Assembly (NCBI GenBank): GCA_903893335.1
Contig: CAITLX010000575.1
Span: 1 to 17,376, forward strand
DNA from: an uncultured delta proteobacterium
GTDB taxonomy: Bacteria > Myxococcota_A > Polyangia > Polyangiales > Polyangiaceae
Length of the DNA stretch: 17,376 bases
Direction of reading: 5' to 3'
The position numbers and the translations under genes were made by a program. The notes beneath the pieces were generated by a model. The model had not been told where the DNA came from, did not search any database, and saw nothing but the letters and a program-made list of their open reading frames with translations. How positions within the stretch are numbered: position 1 is the stretch's first letter; each line of letters starts with the position of its first letter. Of the stretch, positions 16,781 to 17,376 are shown piece by piece.

Positions 16781-17376
16781 TCAGGCGCTCGTCGGCGCGA
16801 GCGAGGGGGCGCGCCGCCCCAGCGTGTGCACGAGGTTCGCAGTCAGCGCGAGCGCGGCGAGCGCCAGCGAGGCGCCGCCGAGGCGCACGAGCGGGCCGAC
16901 CTCGAGGAGCGCGCCGGTCGTCGTCGCCACGACCGCTCCGACGTGGAGCGCGAAGGCCACGCGCACGCGCCGGTCGGGCAGCAGCGCGCGCATCGAGGGG
17001 ACGGGCACGTGCCCCGCGAGCGGCGAGAAGCGGTGAAACCAGACGAGGAAGGGGACGATGCGCACGAGCATGCCGTGCGCGATCATGCCGGCCCAGCCCC
17101 ACACCGCGACGAAGCCGAGCGCGGGCGCGAGGCGCGGCGCGTCCGACACGAGTGTCGCGACGGCGAGCGCGAGCACGAGCGCTGCTCCGGCGAGGCCGAC
17201 GCGCAGGAAGTCGAGGCTCGGGTCGGCGCGGCGACGACGACGGCGCGCGACCGAGCGCGCGACGAGCGCGGGGTTCATCGCGAGGACCGCGAGCGCAGCA
17301 GGCGCCGCGAGGGCGACGACCGCGGTCGCGCCGGCCCCCGCGAGCGCCGCTGCGGGGGCCCCCACGAGCGCGAGCG
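16781..17376 (-). CDS. Multi-pass membrane protein (partial, runs off right edge)
   Basis: The frame is open from the right edge to the TGA at 16781, so the N-terminus is missing (198 codons seen). About five hydrophobic segments are visible: an Ala-rich one near the edge, LAGAALVLALAVATLVS, FVAVWGWAGMIAHGMLVRIVPFLVWF, FALHVGAVVATTTGALL and LALAALALTANLVHTL. A basic cytosolic loop (RRRRRR) follows the first. The stretch from AHGMLVRIVPFLVWFHRFSP to VPVPSMRALLP has several conserved-looking His and aromatic residues and recalls heme-binding membrane proteins of the NnrS or cytochrome-oxidase-like kind. That is a weak resemblance from memory, not a domain assignment. Coding is supported by the hydrophobic pattern and by the placement of the stop right after the Hsp70 hairpin. 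The function is unknown. Confidence 0.7.
   Translation of the reverse strand, partial: LALVGAPAAALAGAGATAVVALAAPAALAVLAMNPALVARSVARRRRRRADPSLDFLRVGLAGAALVLALAVATLVSDAPRLAPALGFVAVWGWAGMIAHGMLVRIVPFLVWFHRFSPLAGHVPVPSMRALLPDRRVRVAFALHVGAVVATTTGALLEVGPLVRLGGASLALAALALTANLVHTLGRRAPSLAPTSA

Overview
The window is very GC-rich and gene-dense, and no tRNA, rRNA, CRISPR array or insertion sequence could be seen. It looks like chromosome of a Myxococcota bacterium of the Polyangia type (Sandaracinus/Sorangium-like). This is an inference from four things: the base composition, a lipoprotein with a Gly/Ala-rich linker followed by Cys-rich modules, an actinobacterial-style ferrochelatase and DapE, and the grouping of mdh with sucCD-ndk. 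No database search was possible.

Layout. From 1 to 8007 all genes are on the minus strand and are read from right to left: hemH, sucC, sucD, ndk, dapD, dapE, mgtE, then the N-terminal part of a MshEN/GspE-N protein that runs off the left edge. sucC-sucD and dapD-dapE-mgtE are tightly packed (gaps of 6, 23 and 3 bases). Strong hairpins sit in the sucD-ndk and ndk-dapD gaps. A small plus-strand lipoprotein gene (8171-8518) converges on a large minus-strand Cys-rich lipoprotein gene (8602-9888), with a 10-bp-stem hairpin between their stops. Then come mdh (10095-11033) and glnE (11130-14102), both minus. A divergent plus-strand pair follows: a calcineurin-like phosphoesterase with altered metal-site motifs (14179-14823) and a DnaK-type Hsp70 (14923-16746). 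A minus-strand membrane protein gene runs off the right edge.

How the genes fit together. mdh, sucC and sucD encode TCA-cycle steps, and ndk equilibrates the nucleoside triphosphate made by succinyl-CoA synthetase. dapD and dapE are two steps of the succinylase route to meso-diaminopimelate and lysine; DapD consumes succinyl-CoA, the metabolite handled by SucCD. glnE controls glutamine synthetase by adenylylation. hemH inserts iron into a porphyrin. mgtE imports magnesium.

Most of the window is housekeeping. The parts worth a second look are the Cys-rich lipoprotein (five eight-Cys modules, three of them at an exact 153-bp period), the phosphoesterase that has lost canonical metal ligands, the structured leader before dapD, and a shared 10-base element at the same distance from the hemH and glnE start codons. 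I found no convincing evidence of a wholly new multi-gene system. No gap between genes exceeds about 210 bases. Very long open frames opposite mgtE-dapD, glnE and dnaK are codon-bias shadows.
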